A DNA stretch of 64,000 nt, from positions 496,001 through 560,000 of the forward strand of contig CAWAEC010000014.1 of NCBI GenBank assembly GCA_963781155.1, in the 5' to 3' direction. The number at the start of each line of letters is the position of its first letter. Positions within the stretch are counted from its first letter, which is position 1. This stretch comes from PALSA-693 sp963781155 (GTDB lineage Bacteria > Actinomycetota > Acidimicrobiia > Acidimicrobiales > Palsa-688). The notes under the pieces were generated by a model. The model saw only the letters and a program-made list of their open reading frames with translations, did no database searches and was not told the DNA's origin. The position numbers were made by a program, and so were the translations under genes. Shown piece after piece: positions 1 through 9,236 of the stretch.

Positions 1-141
1 GTGTTCCGGGTCAAAGACCTCCACCAGGCGGTTCGCCACTTCGCCGGCCACGGCATCACCCTGGTGCCCGGAGACCAGCCGGAAAATCTGGCCATTCCCC
101 CGGAATGCAATCGAGGGGTGATGATGGAAGTTGGTGAGTAG
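1..141 (+). CDS. C-terminal fragment of a VOC/glyoxalase-fold protein
   Basis: The reading frame is open from the first base and stops at TAG 139-141, so only the last 46 residues are visible. They contain a V-x-DL-x-x-A core, then 'GHGITLVPGD' and 'CNRGVMMEV'. That pattern matches the final beta-alpha-beta-beta unit of vicinal-oxygen-chelate proteins such as methylmalonyl-CoA epimerase or glyoxalase I, where the last glutamate ligates the metal. The exact substrate cannot be judged from so short a piece. The gene starts outside the window and converges on the TetR gene. Confidence 0.55.
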   Translation: MFRVKDLHQAVRHFAGHGITLVPGDQPENLAIPPECNRGVMMEVGE

Positions 142-175
142 ACCTAGCGGCGGGGCGGGTTTTGACCGGCCGGTA

Positions 176-859
176 CTATCGAAGCACCGGCGGCATATCG
201 ATGATGCCCCAGTTGGCCGGGTCACGCCAGCGGGCCAGGTCCGGTTGCCGTCGCTTCACGGCCCGTTCGACCTCGGCCCGGTCCCCGGCCGCAATCCCAG
301 CGAAGAGCACCCCGCAGAATCCCACCGACAGCTGGGAGGGCGACAGAGGCCCGGCCGGATCCAGCCATCGCAAGGTCCCGACGTGGAGATTCAAGAACGC
401 CATCGACGCCAAGAACAGATCGTCGTAGCGCAAGGAACCGTCCTTTTTACCGTCGCGCAGGATCCGCCTCACCATGTCTCGGAACTCCCTCTGGGTCGAG
501 ATGTATCCCTCCCGGCCGGCGCCGGTCAGCCGTTTCGACTCGTACATGACGACCCGGGAATGCTCCAGAAGCCGGTATTGCACCTCGAAGAAGACCTCGG
601 AGAGCAGCCGGAGACGCACCGCGCCGGACTCTTCGAGGTCCCGCACCTCCCGTCCCAGGACCAGCAGGGGAGTGTTTGCTCGATAGTGGATCTCGGCCAG
701 GATGTCTTCTTTGGATCCGATGTAGTGATAGAGGGTGCCGCGCCCGACACCGACGGCGTCGCTCAGCTCCGCGATCCCCGTGGCGTCATAGCCTTTGGCC
801 GCGAACAAGTGCGCGGCGCAGTCGATGATCTCCAGCCGTCGCTGATCGAACTTTCTCAT
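176..859 (-). CDS. TetR/AcrR family transcriptional regulator
   Basis: This 227-residue protein has a TetR helix-turn-helix at about residues 27-51 (IAELSDAVGVGRGTLYHYI, followed by the usual SKEDIL). A helical ligand-binding half of the expected size follows. I chose the ATG at 859 because the family domain begins right after it (MRKFDQRR); a start at 910 would add 17 non-conserved residues. It should bind DNA as a dimer and repress a nearby promoter. The target is unknown: the divergent neighbour at 1087 is a candidate, and the ligand is not predictable. Confidence 0.85.
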   Translation of the reverse strand: MRKFDQRRLEIIDCAAHLFAAKGYDATGIAELSDAVGVGRGTLYHYIGSKEDILAEIHYRANTPLLVLGREVRDLEESGAVRLRLLSEVFFEVQYRLLEHSRVVMYESKRLTGAGREGYISTQREFRDMVRRILRDGKKDGSLRYDDLFLASMAFLNLHVGTLRWLDPAGPLSPSQLSVGFCGVLFAGIAAGDRAEVERAVKRRQPDLARWRDPANWGIIDMPPVLR

Positions 860-1086
860 GCGATCCTTCTCTACGCTGCCGCGAACCCCGTGCCCGACCT
901 GCCACGACACACAGCCGAGCAGCCTACCAACGGCCCATGGTGATAACCGGTGTGCAGATCGCCGACGGCCCCAGTGTCCGTCTCATCGGTCCTTGGGCCT
1001 GCTCGAGGTCGTGGGTGGCCATCGAAACGTCCCGACCCAGCCAGTGTGTCCGTCCGCGTCGGCGGCCGTAAAGTGACCCGACACCC

Positions 1087-2233
1087 GTGCGCCCCTCAGG
1101 AACGAACATGACCGGCCCATTGAGGTCGCAGGTCTTTGTGATTGATGACCTGCACAGCGCGATCGAGTTCTGCTACGACCAGGGCTGGACCGACGGGCTC
1201 CCCGTCGTCCCGCCGACCGTCGAGAAGGTCCAGGAGTTCCTCGACGTCGCCGGGCGCCGGCCCGATGAGGTGGTGTTCGAGTATCTGGAACGCAGCCGGG
1301 TCGTCACCGTTGAGAAGGTGGCGATCAACGCCGTGATGGCAGGATGCCGGCCCGAGTACTTCCCGGTAGTCCTGGCCCTCATCGAAGCCATCGCCACGCC
1401 GGAATTCGGGATCCACCCGGTCAACGCCAGCACCGGCGGCTCGGCCCTTGGGTTTGTGGTGAACGGACCGATCCGACAGCAGATCGGCATGAACTGCCAG
1501 GGCAACGTGCTGGGCCCCGGAAACCGAGCCAACTCCACCATCGGCCGCGCCGTGCGGCTGACCCAGATCAACGCCATGGGATCCACTCCCGGCGCCGGCA
1601 ACGACCTCGCCGCCGACGGGGGCTCCGGGGCGGCCGGTGCTCGACCGCTCAACCATCGGCCAGCCGGCCAGTACGCCGGCTATCACCTGGCGGAGTACGA
1701 GGAGGCCTTCCCCGACCTCGAGCCGCTCCACGTAACCCTCGGCTTCGAGCCCACTCAGAACGTGGGCACCGTCTTCCCGCCGTCGGCCACGTGCCGATCT
1801 CTACCCACGCGGAGCGGACCGCCGAGCAGATCATCGAAACGTACTGCTACTACCTCGTTGGCTCCGGTCGCCTGCAGCGTTCCGGTTCGTGCGTCATGGT
1901 CATACCGCCCGAAACGGCCGAAGTGTTCGTCCGGGACGGCTGGACGAAGGCGGATATCGGTCAAGCCGTGCACCAGGGCACCACCCACAGCGCGGCGTGG
2001 ATCAAACGCGCCAGCGGGTCCATCAGCGCCGGGCTCATGGACCCGCCCCGCGGTGAGGTGCAAGCCGGTGACGAGTCGGCCACCGTCGCCATCGCCGGCA
2101 GCGGAGCCGACGTTCATGTAGTCGTCGCCGGAGGCCCAGCCGGGCTTTCACCTACGCCCTATTGCCCTACGGTCCTGGATTCGTGGCCCGTGAAATCCAC
2201 CCAGCGGAACCAGCCAGCACACAGGAGAGATGA
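1087..2233 (+). pseudogene. Uncharacterised 'GWTDGLPVVPPT' family protein, frame broken several times
   Basis: The first frame (ATG 1087) gives about 185 residues with 'GWTDGLPVVPPT', 'VEKVAINAVMAGCRPEYFP' and 'GPGNRANSTIGRAVRL'. These are landmarks of a conserved family of about 350 residues, common in soil actinobacteria, whose function I do not know. Around 1640-1672 the family-like text 'VLDRSTIGQP' lies in a second frame. It returns to the first frame until about 1785, continues in a third frame (ERTAEQIIETYCYYLVGSG, DGWTKADIGQAVHQGT), and finishes in yet another frame with 'FTYALLPYGPGFVARE' and TGA 2231-2233. At least four frame changes are needed. Either the gene is decayed or this stretch contains sequence errors. 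Confidence 0.55.
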
Positions 2234-2794
2234 TGACCTAAGTCATGTCCGCCTCGTCTGGCTAGGGCCTCGTCGAGGGTGGTGGGGGTAGCGGATGTTC
2301 TGACCGGAGCGGCTCGACTCGACCCGCGCTCTAGACGACGGCCGTACAGATGCGACGTCTCGGGTGGCGCTACAGGTGAGGACTTCGCCCGACCGCGAAC
2401 GAGACACCGGTGCGATCCAGGCCACCGTTGCGACCTCGCCCTTGACGTTGCGCTGCACTGTGATCGTCGAGAGGTTTTGCCTCGGTGCCGGTCGTGCCAT
2501 TGCGGTCGATCAGGAATCCCCCGGTCCACGCGCTTGGATCCTTCAAGGTGGTCACCGGCCGCGAGCGAACAAGCAGAGGTGTAAGGCCTCGGTAAGGTCT
2601 TCGCACAACGTCAACCTCTACTCCTTGGTGGTTGACACCGCTGGCAGGAGGTGCTGGACGGGGGGCTTTGGGGTCGCTGAATTGTGGTGAAGACGCCATT
2701 TACATCGACGAAGACGTTCGGGTTGCGTTAGGCGTGGACGTAGTCGCCGCTGGCCGCGCCGTTGTCGCGGCAGGTCGTCGGTACGCTTCGCCTC
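2234..2794. other. Gene-poor interval, no supported gene
   Basis: Short overlapping open frames occur on both strands, but none has a recognisable domain, a good ribosome-binding site or actinobacterial codon bias. I see no RNA gene or repeat here. Confidence 0.5.
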
Positions 2795-4141
2795 GTGACG
2801 GCCGCCCCGCCGGCATCCGACGAGAGGGTGACGCGAGCGTGGTGCCTCTACAACTGGGCCGACCATGCCTGGGCCACACCGGTTGCCGCGGCACTGATCG
2901 GGCCGTGGATGCTCAGCCTGGCCAAGCACGCCGTGGGGTCGCGTGGGGTCGTGGTCGGCGTCGGTCCGCTGGTCCTGCGCGGCGACGCCTTCCCCTCGGC
3001 CATGGTTGCAGTGGCCGCGGTGGCCCAGCTCCTCGTACTGCCGGCCGTGGGCGCGCACGTCGATGCCCGATCGACCAAGCGACGGTGGCTGACAGGGGCT
3101 TGCGTTGCCGGTGCCGTCGTCTGCTTGGCCTTAGGGCTCACGACCAGCTCGGCGTGGATCGCGGCCGGCGCCCTGTTCGTCCTCGGCAGCCTGGCGGAGG
3201 GGGTGTCGGACCTGGCCTGGCAGGGCATGCTGCCCGAGATCGCCGGACCCGCCGAGCGGGACGGCCTGTCGGCGCGGGGTTCAGCGATCGGCTATCTCGG
3301 CGGCGGCGTGATCCTCGCCATCAACCTGGCCCTCGTCGAACTGCACGACTCGCTGGACCTGACGAAGGAGGCCGCCGTGCGCCTGTGCTTCGTCGCGTGC
3401 GGCGTGTGGTGGTTGTCCTTCGGCCTGCTCGCCTTGCAGCACCTCCAGCCACGTGGGCGCGGCCTCGCCGCCGCGCCTAAGCGCACGTGGCGCCGGCTGC
3501 TCCACGACCTCCGCTTGCTCTCCAGCATGCCCAACACGGCCCGTTACGCCCTGGCTTACCTCTGCTTCGGCGACGCCGTCTCGGCGGTGATCTCGCTGTC
3601 GGCCATCTTTTTGACCCATGAGCTGTTCGACGACAGCACCACTAAGGCCACGCCGTTCCTGCTCGTGCTGATCCTTCTGATCCAGTTCGTAGCCCTCGGC
3701 GGTGCGCTGCTGAGCGGTCGCCTGGCCGCCCGGGCGGGAGCAAAGCCGGTCCTGGTCGCCACGCTCGTCGTGTGGCTGGCGGTGATCGTCTACGCCTGGG
3801 CCGGCGTGCACGACAAGGCCGAGGCCGTCATTGCCGGAATCGTCACAGGCTTGGCGCTGGGGATCAGCACCCCGCTGGCCCGCTCGCTGTTCTCCCAGAT
3901 GGTCCCCGCAGGCCACGAAGCGGCGTTCTTTTCCATCTACGAGGTCTGCAACCAAGGGACGGCATTCATCGCGCCGCTGCTGTTCACCGTGGTGGTCAAC
4001 GTGACCGGCTCGTTCCGCCAAGCGATCCTCTCGCTGGTGGTGCTCTTCGCCGTAGGGCTATTCCTGCTGGTACACACCGACGTCGACGCCGCCGCGGCCG
4101 AGGCCCGTACCCGACCGCATCAGCTGGAGGGCGACCGGTAA
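2795..4141 (+). CDS. MFS transporter, Atg22/UMF1-like
   Basis: This 448-residue integral membrane protein has about 12 predicted hydrophobic segments. It opens with 'AWCLYNWADHAWATPV', the N-terminal signature of the UMF1/Atg22-like branch of the major facilitator superfamily (usually A-x-x-LYDWANSAFAT). These proteins are generally permeases of unknown substrate; the eukaryotic Atg22 relatives export amino acids from vacuoles. I set the start at GTG 2795, because a TTG at 2762 would add 11 residues ahead of the conserved part. The following membrane-protein gene abuts or overlaps it, so the two are probably co-transcribed. Confidence 0.8.
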   Translation: MTAAPPASDERVTRAWCLYNWADHAWATPVAAALIGPWMLSLAKHAVGSRGVVVGVGPLVLRGDAFPSAMVAVAAVAQLLVLPAVGAHVDARSTKRRWLTGACVAGAVVCLALGLTTSSAWIAAGALFVLGSLAEGVSDLAWQGMLPEIAGPAERDGLSARGSAIGYLGGGVILAINLALVELHDSLDLTKEAAVRLCFVACGVWWLSFGLLALQHLQPRGRGLAAAPKRTWRRLLHDLRLLSSMPNTARYALAYLCFGDAVSAVISLSAIFLTHELFDDSTTKATPFLLVLILLIQFVALGGALLSGRLAARAGAKPVLVATLVVWLAVIVYAWAGVHDKAEAVIAGIVTGLALGISTPLARSLFSQMVPAGHEAAFFSIYEVCNQGTAFIAPLLFTVVVNVTGSFRQAILSLVVLFAVGLFLLVHTDVDAAAAEARTRPHQLEGDR

Positions 4142-4836
4142 CGATCAGCGTCTCGCCCCTCGCCTACGGTCTGTCGACGCTGATCGGCGCCCTGATCGCG
4201 GCAGCCCTCTGCGTCGGCGCACGCCGGCGGCCGGGACCGTGGACCGGTGTGGCCGCCAAGACCCTGGCCGTGATCCTGGTCGGCGAACAGGTCAGCTGGC
4301 AGATCCAGTTCCTCACCCACGACGACTGGAACCGCTTCAACTCCCTGCCGTTCGACCTGTGCGACTTCACCTGCTTCGTGGCAGCGGTGGCGTGCTGGAC
4401 GCAACTCCCCCTGTTCGTGGAGCTGACCTGGTTCTGGGCGCTGGCCGGGACCCTCCAGGCGATCATCACGCCCGACCAGTACACCCCGTTCCCATACCTG
4501 TCCTTCGACAACTACGTGGTTGAGCATCTCGGCATCGTCGTCGCCGCGCTCTATCTGGTCATTGGGCTCCGCATCTACCCCCGCCCCGGTGCCGTCAGAC
4601 GAGTCTTCCTCATCAGCATCGCTTACGCGGGCCTGTGCGCGATTCTCGACGCCGCAACAGGCGGCGACTACCTGTACCTGCGCCATCCTCCGCCCTCGTC
4701 CAGCCTCCTCAACCTGCTCGGCCCCTGGCCCTGGTACATCGTCTCAGCCGCCGGGATCGCCCTGGTCCTCTTCGTGCTCCTCGACCTGCCCTTCCGGTCC
4801 CAGCATCCGAGTGACGGCCGGGCGATCCACTCCTGA
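4138..4836 (+). CDS. TIGR02206/YwaF-type integral membrane protein
   Basis: About 232 residues with six to seven hydrophobic segments. The sequence follows the TIGR02206 (YwaF/TMEM164-like) pattern: 'SWQIQFLTHDDWNRFNSLP' then 'LCDF' near the middle of the N-terminal half, 'FWALAGTLQAIITPD', and a 'GGDYLYLRHPPPSSSLL...GPWPWY' motif near the C-terminus. The bacterial role is not established. No ATG, GTG or TTG lies near the natural N-terminus, so the start is uncertain and may sit inside the upstream MFS gene or be hidden by a base error. The length fits the family. Confidence 0.7.
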   Translation, partial: VTISVSPLAYGLSTLIGALIAAALCVGARRRPGPWTGVAAKTLAVILVGEQVSWQIQFLTHDDWNRFNSLPFDLCDFTCFVAAVACWTQLPLFVELTWFWALAGTLQAIITPDQYTPFPYLSFDNYVVEHLGIVVAALYLVIGLRIYPRPGAVRRVFLISIAYAGLCAILDAATGGDYLYLRHPPPSSSLLNLLGPWPWYIVSAAGIALVLFVLLDLPFRSQHPSDGRAIHS

Positions 4837-5371
4837 GCGCCCCGGTTTACGACCGGCACACCGTGAACCCGAGCGGTACCCAAACAACCGCGGCGCTGCT
4901 GGCCCAAGGGTTCGCCACTCACGAACAGGCGGCAGAGGTTGGCGGGCACCACCTCGGTTACACCGTTAATGCGAGTGCGCCCAGTGGGTCAGGAGGTGGC
5001 TATCGAGTAGCTGTGAACTGATCTGAAGCTCGTCGTCGCCAGCCGGTGTGAGTCCGGTTCGGGTAGCTGCCAGGAGGCCCGATAGCAGACTGGCGGCTCG
5101 GTCTGGAAACGGGCCGGGTCGAAGCCCAGTGTCGAAAGCCCTTTTGGGGGAGCGACTGAGCGGTCCGTAGCGTCCAAGCGAAGCCTGCCGCATCGTTAAG
5201 AGTGCCCGCTTCGGTGGGGCGAAGGGAGAGCCGAGCCCGGTTTCTCAGGGTGAAGGCCATGGAAGAGCGTGTAGATCCTGGTGTGCGGCCTCGAAGAACT
5301 CCCCGGTGTAGAGGGCTCGGAACGTTCAGAAGGTGACGGCGGGAACTGGGGGTGCGCCGGGATAAACCGGC

Positions 5372-5716
5372 ATGGAGAAGGAGATGAGAGAGCTCTACAT
5401 CGAAGGAGTAGCGATCCACGATGGCCCCGAGTCATGCGTCGGCGTCCGCAAGGTCGCAGGCGAAGCGTTGACAGGGGTACGTGCAGGCCAGGCTATCGAG
5501 CCGCGAAATCACCTTGTTCGGGGTGCCGACGCCGTCTCCAGAAGCGGAAGGCCACATCGCCAGCAGCGCTATCGCGAGTTGCTGGTGGACCCCGCGCGGT
5601 CTGAGAACCTGGGCATGTACGGAATCTCCATCCGCGAGAACCGGGAGATCCCATCCTCGCCCGTCTGGCTGATCACCAGGCGGGCTGCTCTGGGAAGGCT
5701 GAGGCCGTACGCCTGA
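5372..5716 (+). CDS. Small ORF within the group II intron leader
   Basis: A 114-residue frame that includes 'RELYIEGVAIHDGPESC', 'GEALTGVRAGQ' and a final 'ENREIPSSPVW'. From memory, related texts precede many group II RT genes of this class and are annotated as hypothetical proteins. Conservation may reflect intron RNA structure (domains II-IV) rather than a peptide. The TGA stop at 5714-5716 sits one base before the ATG of the RT gene, which would allow translational coupling. I regard the protein as doubtful. Confidence 0.3.
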   Translation: MEKEMRELYIEGVAIHDGPESCVGVRKVAGEALTGVRAGQAIEPRNHLVRGADAVSRSGRPHRQQRYRELLVDPARSENLGMYGISIRENREIPSSPVWLITRRAALGRLRPYA

Positions 5717-5717
5717 G

Positions 5718-7187
5718 ATGAACGAGGTTGGGAAGTCTGACAGCTTCGTAGTACCTGCGAAGCCGCCGAACAAGGCCGGGCGACCGGCGGCGGAGGTGGT
5801 GGAGGGAAGGGAGCTGGCCGAGGGGAACACGGTCGACTCGACACGTCCCGGACGCAGTGCCGGGTCTGGCGTGCCAAACGGGTTGGATCGTGTGCGTGAG
5901 GTAGCACGCAGGGACAAGGAGGCACGGTTCACGGCGCTGTTGCACCATGTCAGCCTTTCTCGCCTGCACTGGGCTTTTGAGGAGCTACGCCCTCAGGCCG
6001 CCGCGGGTGTGGACGGGGTGACGTGGGCGTCTTACGGGACGGACCTTGAGGTGAATCTCAGGGACCTCCACCGCAGGGTGCAGAGCGGCGCCTACCAGGC
6101 GAGACCCTCTCGGAGGGTGTACATCCCGAAAGCCGACGGGCGGCAACGGCCGCTCGGCATCGCCAGCCTGGAGGACAAGATCGTCCAGCGGGCTGTCGTC
6201 GGGGTGCTCAACGCCATCTACGAGACGGACTTTCTCGGCTTCTCCTATGGGTTCCGGCCAGGGCGCAGCCCGCACGATGCGTTGGATGCGCTGACGGTCG
6301 GGGTCAAGGCGAAGAAGGTGAACTGGGTGCTCGACGCGGACATCCGCGACTTCTTCTCCACGCTCGATCAGGCGTGGTTGATGAAGTTTCTCGAGCACCG
6401 GATAGCGGACAGGAGGGTCCTGCGACTCATCCGAAAGTGGCTGAACGCAGGAGTGATCGAGGAAGGGAACTGGTCGGAGACGCCTGAGGGCACACCGCAG
6501 GGCGGGTCGGCTTCGCCGTTGCTCGCCAACGTGTATCTCCACTACGTCTTCGATCGCTGGGCCCGGCAGTGGAGGCGTCGGCACGCCCGAGGCGATGTGA
6601 TCGTCACGAGGTTCGCCGATGATTTCATCGTCGGGTTCGAGCATCTTGGTGACGCAAAACAGTTCCTCGCCGATCTACGTGCACGGTTCGCGAAGTTCGG
6701 TCTGGAGCTGCACCCCGACAAGACGCGCCTCATCGAGTTCGGGCGGTTCGCCGCCCAGCGACGTGGGGCACGTGGCGTCGGCAAGCCGGAAACGTTCGAC
6801 TTCTTGGGGTTCACGCACATCTGTGCGACCACGAAGAACGGGCGGTTCAGGCTCAAGCGCATCACCATCTCGAAGCGGATGCGGGCGAAGCTGAAGCAGG
6901 TCAAGACCGAGTTGAGGCGCCGCCGGCACCGTCCCGTCCCGGAGCAGGGAAGATGGCTGGCAAGCGTGGTGCGAGGGCACCTCGCCTACTACGCCGTTCC
7001 CGGCAACAGCCGAGCGGTCCGGGCCTTTCGGACTCAGGTGATCCGGCACTGGTGCGCAGCCCTACGCGAACGCAGCCAGCGCCACCGCCTGAATTGGGAC
7101 CGGATGAACCGCCTGGTCACTCGATGGCTTCCACCTGCCCGCATCGTGCACCCGTTCCCCGAGGACCGCTTCTACGCCACCACCTGA
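5718..7187 (+). CDS. ltrA: Group II intron reverse transcriptase/maturase (intron 1)
   Basis: 489 residues. The reverse transcriptase fingers-palm carries 'YIPKADGRQRPLGIASLEDKI', a first catalytic Asp near residue 208 in 'LDADIRDFFSTLD', 'GTPQGGSASPLLANVYLH', and the active site as F-A-D-D at 299-302 instead of the commoner YADD. A maturase region follows ('GHLAYYAVPGN' and 'RRSQ'-like text). No HNH endonuclease domain is visible, so integration would use priming from nascent DNA or another En-independent route. The protein splices its own intron and reverse-transcribes it at the target. It appears intact. Confidence 0.92.
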   Translation: MNEVGKSDSFVVPAKPPNKAGRPAAEVVEGRELAEGNTVDSTRPGRSAGSGVPNGLDRVREVARRDKEARFTALLHHVSLSRLHWAFEELRPQAAAGVDGVTWASYGTDLEVNLRDLHRRVQSGAYQARPSRRVYIPKADGRQRPLGIASLEDKIVQRAVVGVLNAIYETDFLGFSYGFRPGRSPHDALDALTVGVKAKKVNWVLDADIRDFFSTLDQAWLMKFLEHRIADRRVLRLIRKWLNAGVIEEGNWSETPEGTPQGGSASPLLANVYLHYVFDRWARQWRRRHARGDVIVTRFADDFIVGFEHLGDAKQFLADLRARFAKFGLELHPDKTRLIEFGRFAAQRRGARGVGKPETFDFLGFTHICATTKNGRFRLKRITISKRMRAKLKQVKTELRRRRHRPVPEQGRWLASVVRGHLAYYAVPGNSRAVRAFRTQVIRHWCAALRERSQRHRLNWDRMNRLVTRWLPPARIVHPFPEDRFYATT

Positions 7188-7192
7188 GGCAG

Positions 7193-7226
7193 GAGCCCAG
7201 TGCGTTAGCAGCGCTCGCTGGGATCT
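7193..7226 (+). ncRNA. Group II intron domain V (intron 1)
   Basis: A 34-nt hairpin starting GAGCCCAGTGCG, with the AGC catalytic triad, a short loop near 7206-7211 and a returning strand GCTGGGATCT. It lies six bases after the RT stop codon, as expected for an ORF-bearing domain IV, and is followed at once by the domain VI stem. Confidence 0.8.
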
Positions 7227-7469
7227 GTGCGGGGGGCCGCCCGCAAGGGCGGTCCCTACCGCAAAAGGCCCTCCCCGGCCCGGTCGGCTGCGGTGTCGAC
7301 TGGAGTGTGTCGGTCCTATAACCGGTGTAGAGCCGGGAAGTGGGCGGATGCCGGGAAGGCGTCGGAGGCGGTCGTAGTACCGTTCGCAGCCGGGGGACAA
7401 CACAACCTTCGGTGAGGGAAGGGCCGCTGCTTCGTCTGTGGTTGTGCAAGGGGAGGCCCAGAGAGACCG

Positions 7470-8819
7470 GTGAGTGCCTCCAGGGCTAGTTCCGCCGATG
7501 TGAAGGTCCAAGAACTGCAGCGCAGCCTGTACCGGGCGGCCAAGGCCGATCCCGGGCGACGGTTCCACGCGCTCTATGACAAGGTCCACCGCAGGGACGT
7601 CTTGGAGTGGGCGTGGGAGCAGGTGGTCCGCAACCGCGGTGCCGCCGGCGTCGATCGTGTCACGCTCAGCATGGTTGAGCAGTACGGGGTGTCCCGGCTG
7701 CTCGACGAGCTGGCCGCGGATCTAGTGGGGGAGAGATATCGGCCGTTGCCGGCCCGTCGGGTGTGGATACCCAAGCCCGGCAGTTCGGATAAGCGCCGAT
7801 TGTCGATCCCCGCGGTCCGCGACCGCATTGTGCAAGCGGCGTTGAAGACGGTGATAGAGCCGGTCTTCGAAGCCGATTTTCGTCCCGTCAGTTTCGGGTT
7901 CCGGCCCAAACGGGGCCAGCACGATGCCTTGCAGGTCTTACTCGATGAGTCCTTCAAGGGGAAACGCTGGGTGGCAGAGACGGACATCGCCAACTGTTTC
8001 GAGGCGATCCCGCAGGACCGATTGACGTCAATGGTCGAGGAGCGGGTCTGTGACCGCAAAGTCCTCAAGCTGATCCGGGCCATGTTGCGCTCGGGCGTGC
8101 TGGAGGGCACCACGGTCCGGCACAGCGTCACCGGCACTCCACAGGGCGGGGTGGTTTCCCCGTTGATGTGCAACGTCTATCTCAACCGGCTGGACCGGGC
8201 CTGGGAAGACGAGCGCTGCGGGACGCTGGTCCGCTACGCCGACGACCTTCTCGTCATGTGCCGGTCCCGAGGCGAAGCCGAACGAGCCCTGACCCGGCTC
8301 GGCGAGATCCTGGCCGAGATGGGCTTGGAGCTCAAAGCGGCCAAGACCCGGATCGTCCAGCTGGAAGTGGGAGGCGAGGGATTCGATTTCCTCGGCTTTC
8401 ATCACCGCCTGGTGCGAGCCCGGGGCCGTCAAGGGACCAAACGTGTCGTCTTCCTCGCCCGCTGGCCCTCACGTCGAGCCCTCCAGCACGCCCGGCAGCG
8501 CATCCGTGAACTCACGGACCGCTCCCGGCTGCTGGTCCCCTTCGAACACGTCGTCGCCGAAGTCAACCGCTTCCTGCGCGGCTGGGCCGGGTATTTCCGT
8601 ATCGGGAACTCGGCCCGCATGTTCGACAAGATCATGACCCACACCATCGACCGGGTCTGCCTGTTCTTGGCCAAGCTGCACAAGCGGCGCCGCCGCTACG
8701 GCTGGGCCATGCTCCGGCTCTCCCCCGACCGGCTGGGATTGATCACGCTCGAAGGAACCGTCGTCGCCCCCAGACCCAACCGGTCCTGGCGGGCTCTCGT
8801 GGCCGAACACCGCCGGTGA
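7470..8819 (+). CDS. ltrA: Group II intron reverse transcriptase/maturase (intron 2)
   Basis: 449 residues from GTG 7470. The RT motifs are complete: 'RRVWIPKPGSSDKRRLSIPAV', 'FGFRPKRGQHDAL', 'ETDIANCFEAIPQ', 'GTPQGGVVSPLMCNVYLN' and the active site YADD at 256-259. The C-terminal group II maturase (GIIM) domain contains 'FLRGWAGYFRIGNSARMFDKI'. No HNH endonuclease is seen. The protein is clearly distinct from the intron 1 enzyme, so this is not a duplication. Only about 200-280 nt separate it from the end of intron 1, too little for a normal domain I-III, so its intron is probably 5-prime truncated. Confidence 0.9.
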   Translation: MSASRASSADVKVQELQRSLYRAAKADPGRRFHALYDKVHRRDVLEWAWEQVVRNRGAAGVDRVTLSMVEQYGVSRLLDELAADLVGERYRPLPARRVWIPKPGSSDKRRLSIPAVRDRIVQAALKTVIEPVFEADFRPVSFGFRPKRGQHDALQVLLDESFKGKRWVAETDIANCFEAIPQDRLTSMVEERVCDRKVLKLIRAMLRSGVLEGTTVRHSVTGTPQGGVVSPLMCNVYLNRLDRAWEDERCGTLVRYADDLLVMCRSRGEAERALTRLGEILAEMGLELKAAKTRIVQLEVGGEGFDFLGFHHRLVRARGRQGTKRVVFLARWPSRRALQHARQRIRELTDRSRLLVPFEHVVAEVNRFLRGWAGYFRIGNSARMFDKIMTHTIDRVCLFLAKLHKRRRRYGWAMLRLSPDRLGLITLEGTVVAPRPNRSWRALVAEHRR

Positions 8820-8830
8820 AAGACGTCGGT

Positions 8831-8864
8831 GAGCCGTGTGCCGGAGAACGGCATGCACGGTTCG
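8831..8864 (+). ncRNA. Group II intron domain V (intron 2)
   Basis: A hairpin beginning GAGCCGTGTGCC, with loop GGAGAA and returning strand GGCATGCACGGTTC, located 11 nt after the RT2 stop. This is a textbook domain V. I could not identify a convincing domain VI or 3-prime splice site downstream. Confidence 0.75.
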
Positions 8865-9236
8865 GCGGGCGGGCGCTGGAAACGGAGCAGTCACGGCAAC
8901 CGAACACGGCAGCCCCGGGGAAACCCAGGGACCTGAGCCCGGACCTGCCTACCACCGCCACCGCGCCAGCGCTCGACCCTACCAGACCCCCTTCTGGACA
9001 CCGCAGTGGCGGCCATGCGGGGCGATATGGAATGGGAATTGGCTGAGCCTGGGACCAGCAGCGTCATCCATGATGGTTGGCGAGGACCCCGATCTAATGC
9101 ATCCCGCTGGAGTCAACGTGCGGCCGTTGCCTTGCTGCCTCGGCCATAATCAACGAGCAACCTTTCCTCGCCAGAGGTTCCCGCGTGAGTGCGTCCCGAG
9201 TCGAGAACTCGCGGTCCTGGGAGAACCACCTCCGAT
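8865..9236. other. Interval with no supported gene
   Basis: This holds the remaining 3-prime part of intron 2, of uncertain extent, and about 300 nt with no recognisable coding sequence on either strand. The small frames here lack homologous features. Confidence 0.45.

Larger units (their letters stand above)
4975..7262 (+). mobile_element. Group II intron 1 with ORF
   Basis: The element begins with the group II 5-prime consensus GTGCGCCC at 4975. It contains about 740 nt of structured leader, including a 'CCGGTGTGAGTCCGG' hairpin at 5043-5057, then an RT/maturase ORF in domain IV. It closes with domain V (7193-7226) and a domain VI hairpin at about 7229-7262 that has a CCCTACC bulged-adenosine strand. 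The 3-prime edge is placed at the end of the domain VI stem and is uncertain by a few bases. It moves by retrohoming as a ribonucleoprotein. Target specificity is not readable here. Confidence 0.8.

Noticed and set aside
2632..3480. 282-residue plus-strand frame
   Set aside because: Overlaps the well-supported MFS gene in another frame and has shadow-like composition.
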